Assembly: GCA_029891345.1 (NCBI GenBank)
Contig: CM057009.1
Span: 306,033,166-306,097,165 of the forward strand
DNA from: Dryococelus australis
Lineage: Eukaryota; Arthropoda; Insecta; Phasmatodea; Phasmatidae
Length of the DNA stretch: 64,000 nt
Reading direction: 5' to 3'
Shown here: positions 60,507-64,000 of the stretch, piece by piece
Layout: each line of letters starts with the position of its first letter
Position numbering within the stretch: the stretch's first letter is position 1
Notes under the pieces: model-generated
The model's database searches: none
Told to the model about the DNA's origin: nothing
What the model saw: only the letters and a program-made list of their open reading frames with translations
Program-made: the position numbers and the translations under genes

Positions 60507-60673
60507 AGGCTGTTGACGGTAAAGAGAGCACTTTTAAGGTCCTATTATTTTTTTCCTTTCAGCCATTTCTTATCCTTTAACCACCTCTTAAATCAAATAT
60601 TGCCATGTAAGTAATAAAGACAGTGTGTATATTCCACTCTCACTCGGAAGTTAACGTCTAAGGCTAAAATAAT
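60507..60673 (+). mobile_element. MITE-B, left part, interrupted by a SINE
   Basis: AGGCTGTTGACGGTAAAGAG then TTATCCTTTAACCACC and finally AAGGCTAAAATAA match 14450-14619 without a gap. The SINE starts immediately after AAGGCTAAAATAA. The right half of the MITE is absent here. Confidence 0.85.
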
Positions 60674-60925
60674 GAGCGAAGAGATTTGAGGGGTTCGTAA
60701 CACCGAGGTCTTGAGAGTAGATGAGGGTGGTTTAGGTGAGTATGGAGCAGCGCTGGAATGAAAGGGCGGGGAGAACGGGAGATCCCCGAGAAAACCCGCC
60801 GACCAATGGCATCGTCCGACATGATTCCCACATGCGAAAATCCAGTGACCCGCCGGGGGGGGGGGGATTGAACCACCATGTTCACCTTGGTGGGAGGCGA
60901 GCGGGCTCATCCACCGCGACCCCAT
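60674..60925 (-). mobile_element. tRNA-derived SINE, nearly complete
   Basis: Reverse orientation, about 250 bp: 3' tail GCGAAGAGATTTGAGG, body GATCCCCGAGAAAACCCGCC, CGACATGATTCCCACATGCG, and the tRNA-like head at the right (GGGAGGCGAGCGGGC in reverse). A run of 10 G near 60856-60866 interrupts the box B region. The plus-strand frame at 60736-61089 runs through this SINE and the next element and is repeat-derived. Confidence 0.85.
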
Positions 60926-61058
60926 GTGGCGGAACATCGTTGGCCAATCAGCACCTGGAGACTAACTTGCCAGATGGCAGCTTGGCCAACAAGGAATCTC
61001 CAGCGGCACGCAATAGCGAATCAGAAAGAAGGGACGTTTCTAGAGCCTCGCGTGGCCT
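60926..61058 (-). mobile_element. TIR family 2 fragment
   Basis: Interior of the family without termini: GGCCAATCAGCACCTGGAGA, CTTGCCAGATGGCAGCTTGG and GCACGCAATAGCGAATCAGA. It directly follows the SINE head. Confidence 0.65.
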
Positions 61059-61724
61059 ATCTGTGAACAGGTACGCTCATGTCACTTAATCTATTCCGTG
61101 TTTTCATGTTGAAATAAGAGTGTGATCAGGCCTATAGATAAATTATACTTTAATTACTTCAAAAACATCTGTTACAGAGTTTCGATTATTTCTGCAATGC
61201 CCGGTTGCACCAGCGCTGTAGAAAATATTAGTTCACATGAACTGAGTTCATGCACGAACATCGGTCATAACAACGTTCAAGTATATTTGTGCCGCACCAA
61301 GCTGTAACTAGGTTCGAGTGATCTCAGATCTTGTGATCTCGAGATTGTTATTTTTGCCCTCCAGAGCTAGTATGTTACATGAAATATCATTGGCTGGATT
61401 CTATGAAATCATGGGTTTTGGAGGGGATTATATTTGTTACTGGTACAATTATTCTCTGCAGGTTGGATTCGAACCAACACAGTTGATTTTGTCTCGCGAT
61501 GTATTATTGACAGACATATGTAGTTATATACCTGGATTTAATTTAAAGACTTACATAGTTGTTTTTGGCTTTGTATAGTTGACGGATTGACATCTATATT
61601 TATATAACTTGGTTGGAATCAACATTACACATATTTGTTTTTTTAGTGCTCAAATTTATAACTTTATTTTTCAGATAACGAGTAATTCGCGTATACCGAA
61701 CACGACAGAACAAACGATAAATAA
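61059..61724. other. Unassigned sequence with a tRNA-like T-arm
   Basis: No gene recognised. On the minus strand TTGGTTCGAATCCAACCTGC (about 61461-61480) looks like a T-arm, but no box A or acceptor stem was found. Confidence 0.35.
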
Positions 61725-61910
61725 TTGTTAATATATTTACTGGAAGAAAACATGAGCATAATCGAGAGCAGAAAGACAGATTCTGTGTATTTGAAGGACG
61801 AAAAATTCGCATGGCAAACGATTACTGCTGACTTCAATTCGCAGAACATCGTTCACAGAATTGCAAATCGGTTGAAGAGGTGTTACGATAACGCATGGGT
61901 ACAACTGTTC
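61725..61910 (+). pseudogene. Myb/SANT-like DNA-binding domain, truncated
   Basis: The 63-codon frame matches the pattern of the Myb/SANT-like domain found in many insect genes and PIF/Harbinger partner proteins: IIESRKTDSVYLKDEKFAWQ, then TITADFNSQN and a basic RIANRLKRCYDNAW. Similarity stops at NAW, where minus-strand transposase-like sequence begins. In live elements this protein binds DNA and helps the transposase. The abrupt end indicates a deletion. Confidence 0.6.
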
Positions 61911-62320
61911 CTATGACACCAGGATAGCCTGCATTTCATAAAAGTTTTGCATGGTAGTGCGCTATTCTTGTCTACTGGCTGGCATTTAATAACATTACTA
62001 TCCAAATGTGCACTCTGGTGGGTTACCCAATGAAAAGCACCTCAGTGGCAGAAAACTTAACTTTCATTGATAATTTATGGAGGGGAGAAACAGGCCTGTG
62101 TCTGTTGCCATCAAAACTTTATTTGTTTTCGATTTTTTGTAGCAGTTCCAAAATAGCCTGTTTCGAAAGACGTTGCCTCATCTCATACTTCTCGTCATCT
62201 AGGTCTTGGAAGGGTGCCGTTTTCTCATGTGCTGTCTTGGCCTAGGTACTTCATGGAAAAAATTTTGCTCAAAATCATTATCCATTTCATCAAATTCATG
62301 TCCACTTTCTGAAAAATACG
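61905..62320 (-). pseudogene. PIF/Harbinger transposase relic, N-terminal part
   Basis: Minus-strand frames give an acidic start (EFDEMDNDFEQNFFHEVPRP), then DDEKYEMRQRLSKQAILELL and, after a stop, FDGNRHRPVSPLHKL and VKFSAT. These correspond to the N-terminal helical part of HARBI1-like transposases up to the L-x-F-x-A-T-G motif. AGYPGVIGT near 61930 resembles the region leading to the first catalytic Asp (GVIGAIDGTHI), which itself is lost at the junction with the Myb relic. One frameshift, one or more stops and a large internal deletion. Confidence 0.6.
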
Positions 62321-62330
62321 TCGCGATATA

Positions 62331-62409
62331 TACTATTCACGGTAAAGTGTACACTTTTGAAAGGAATCCCATTTGGAGTAATAGTCAATAAATATAACTT
62401 ATTTTAACC
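62331..62409 (-). mobile_element. MITE-B, right part, interrupted by a SINE
   Basis: Reverse of the right part of 14450-14681: TATTCACGGTAAAGTG, ATTTGGAGTAATAGTCAATA and finally TTATTTTAACCTT, the inverse of AAGGTTAAAATAA. The SINE head begins right after. Confidence 0.85.
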
Positions 62410-62410
62410 T

Positions 62411-62518
62411 TGGAACTGTGGCCGAGCGGTTAGCCCGCTCGCCTCCCACCTAGGCGAACCTGGTTCAATCCCAGGCCAGGTCACCGGATTTTCGCATGTG
62501 GGAATCGTACAGAAGGTG
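62411..62518 (+). mobile_element. tRNA-derived SINE head
   Basis: Clear tRNA-like head: box A TGGCCGAGCGGTTAG (62419-62433) and box B GGTTCAATCCC (62462-62472), followed by CCGGATTTTCGCATGTGGGA. The type is that of long-variable-arm (Ser/Leu) tRNAs in its box A, but acceptor-stem pairing is absent, so it is not a tRNA gene. The body is cut off after about 62510. Box A and B would form the internal RNA polymerase III promoter. Confidence 0.85.
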
Positions 62519-62911
<393 letters not shown>

Positions 62912-64000
62912 CTATAATATTGTGGACTGAAGTTTATCTGTCAGTAAGATAACACAAGTACCAACAGAATCAATCACTATACTTACTCGAAATAGAAGCG
63001 TGACTACAAACTATTTTAGACATGAAATATATTGTTTTTGCATCTCAGGCTTACTATTTTCTGAAACAAAAAAACAATAGCGTTTTGTTTATGAAGCGCC
63101 GCAAAACATACATGATCGGTTCTTAGAACATAGTAGGGCAATGAGAAAGTCAAACTCATGGAATGAATTCAGAAAACATACTTGTAATTCGGATGAAACT
63201 TTTTTGTTTTCACAGCATTTGACTGCGTTAATTGGACTGGCGAGATTACAGGAATTTTTAAAGAGATATCAAAACTATGTATATAAAAATACATATAATA
63301 ATAAATTAAAATTTGTGTAGATCATAGAATATACAGATTTGGGTGTATTCAGAGAGCACAAGGAATGATAAGGAAATAAAACCTTATTTGTGTCGCTGCA
63401 ATGTATCATCTCTTTAAAACAAACCGTATGCCACTAATGTTCTAATTGTTCAAATTGGAAAGGTCAGCAATTCAACTTAAGGAATAAGTTACCTAATGTG
63501 AAATAAGAGCAAGGATTATAAATAAATTTCGTAGCTCTGAAGTTTTTTGCAGTTGCGGAAATATGCACTAAGCATTATTTCCTCACGAAACTGATATGAA
63601 AATAATTTCCTGAAAATAAATTTTTGTTTACCGAACTTTCCTTATGTTCTAGCGCATATAATTCCTACAGCGGCTCTCGTTTCAGCGCACGTCCAGCAGT
63701 TAAAGTGCTGACTTACTGATAGCGCTAAAACGCACGTGTGCACGAAATCGCATAAATCAGCAGTAATCAGGCGATACTGGTTTCTGCAGAGATGTTCTAA
63801 GCGCAGAGTAACACACTTCGACCTATCTCATTACTCTTCACTTAATATGAACGAAAGTGGGAGAGCCATAACATCAACAGTGTTTTCGCATTCCAGAAAC
63901 AAACGACACTCGTAGCCAAAAAAAAAAAAAAATTCAGTTTTTTTATTTAGATCAGAATTCTATTAAGTTGACTACCCTTGGGACTACAAGAAGGATACCT
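62912..64000. other. Unassigned intergenic sequence
   Basis: AT-rich, no gene recognised. A run of 14 A near 63919. Confidence 0.4.

Noticed and set aside
60736-61089. 117-codon plus-strand frame as a gene
   Set aside because: It runs through a reversed SINE into a TIR-element fragment. The peptide is translated repeat.
62411-62487. Functional Ser/Leu tRNA gene
   Set aside because: Boxes A and B are good, but acceptor stem pairing fails, the 3' flank is SINE body, and related copies are truncated and dispersed.

Overview
The window looks like repeat-dense, AT-rich, non-coding arthropod DNA, most likely from a large insect genome. I see no intact host gene, no rRNA and no functional tRNA. 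Nearly everything I can identify is a transposable element or a relic of one. Six-frame translations through the SINE and TIR-element junctions (for example near 60.7-61.1 kb) resemble repeat-derived hypothetical proteins that I remember from the stick insect Dryococelus australis. That points to a phasmid, but it is recollection and not a database result.

Layout. 0-12.6 kb: mostly unrecognised AT-rich sequence with a few short TIR elements (1.9 kb, 8.1 kb, 8.6 kb), one tRNA-like repeat (5.2 kb) and simple repeats. 12.7-16.4 kb: a nest of four miniature elements sharing the terminus AGGCTGTTCACGGTAAAGTG. 17.6-21.9 kb: a decayed fragment of an A32-like packaging-ATPase gene abuts a minus-strand Ty3/gypsy-type LTR retrotransposon. 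The retroelement keeps RT, protease, Gag with a CCHC knuckle, primer-binding site and 5' LTR, but is truncated on the far side. 22.5-24.9 kb: two diverged direct copies of a ~390 bp repeat flank a SINE fragment. 27.3-28.7 kb: a dead PIF/Harbinger unit (plus-strand transposase relic, minus-strand MADF relic) sits next to a 43-bp tandem array that resembles the element's own ends. 28.9-30.0 kb: a 1.1 kb non-autonomous element with ~60 bp TIRs. 34.4-35.3 kb and 41.06-41.57 kb: two candidate LTRs. 36.6-39.7 kb: a GC-rich, ORF-dense block, possibly a retroelement relic. 44-54 kb: SINEs and three TIR-element families. 56.9-58.7 kb: a broken cluster of zinc-finger protein, A32-like ATPase and acidic protein, followed by AAGATGGCGG-type repeats. 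This is an endogenous DNA-virus or Polinton-like relic. 60.5-62.5 kb: composite MITE/SINE structures flank a second PIF/Harbinger relic (Myb/SANT plus transposase).

How it fits together. The coding relics pair up as expected for their element classes: transposase with a DNA-binding partner in PIF/Harbinger, Gag-PR-RT in the gypsy element, ATPase with neighbours in the virus-like cluster. All carry stops, frameshifts or deletions, so none should be active. The most notable observations are the two copies of the A32-like ATPase 40 kb apart, one joined directly to a retrotransposon; the composite in which a tRNA-derived SINE sits at the same site of the same MITE at two loci; and the tandem array apparently derived from transposon ends.
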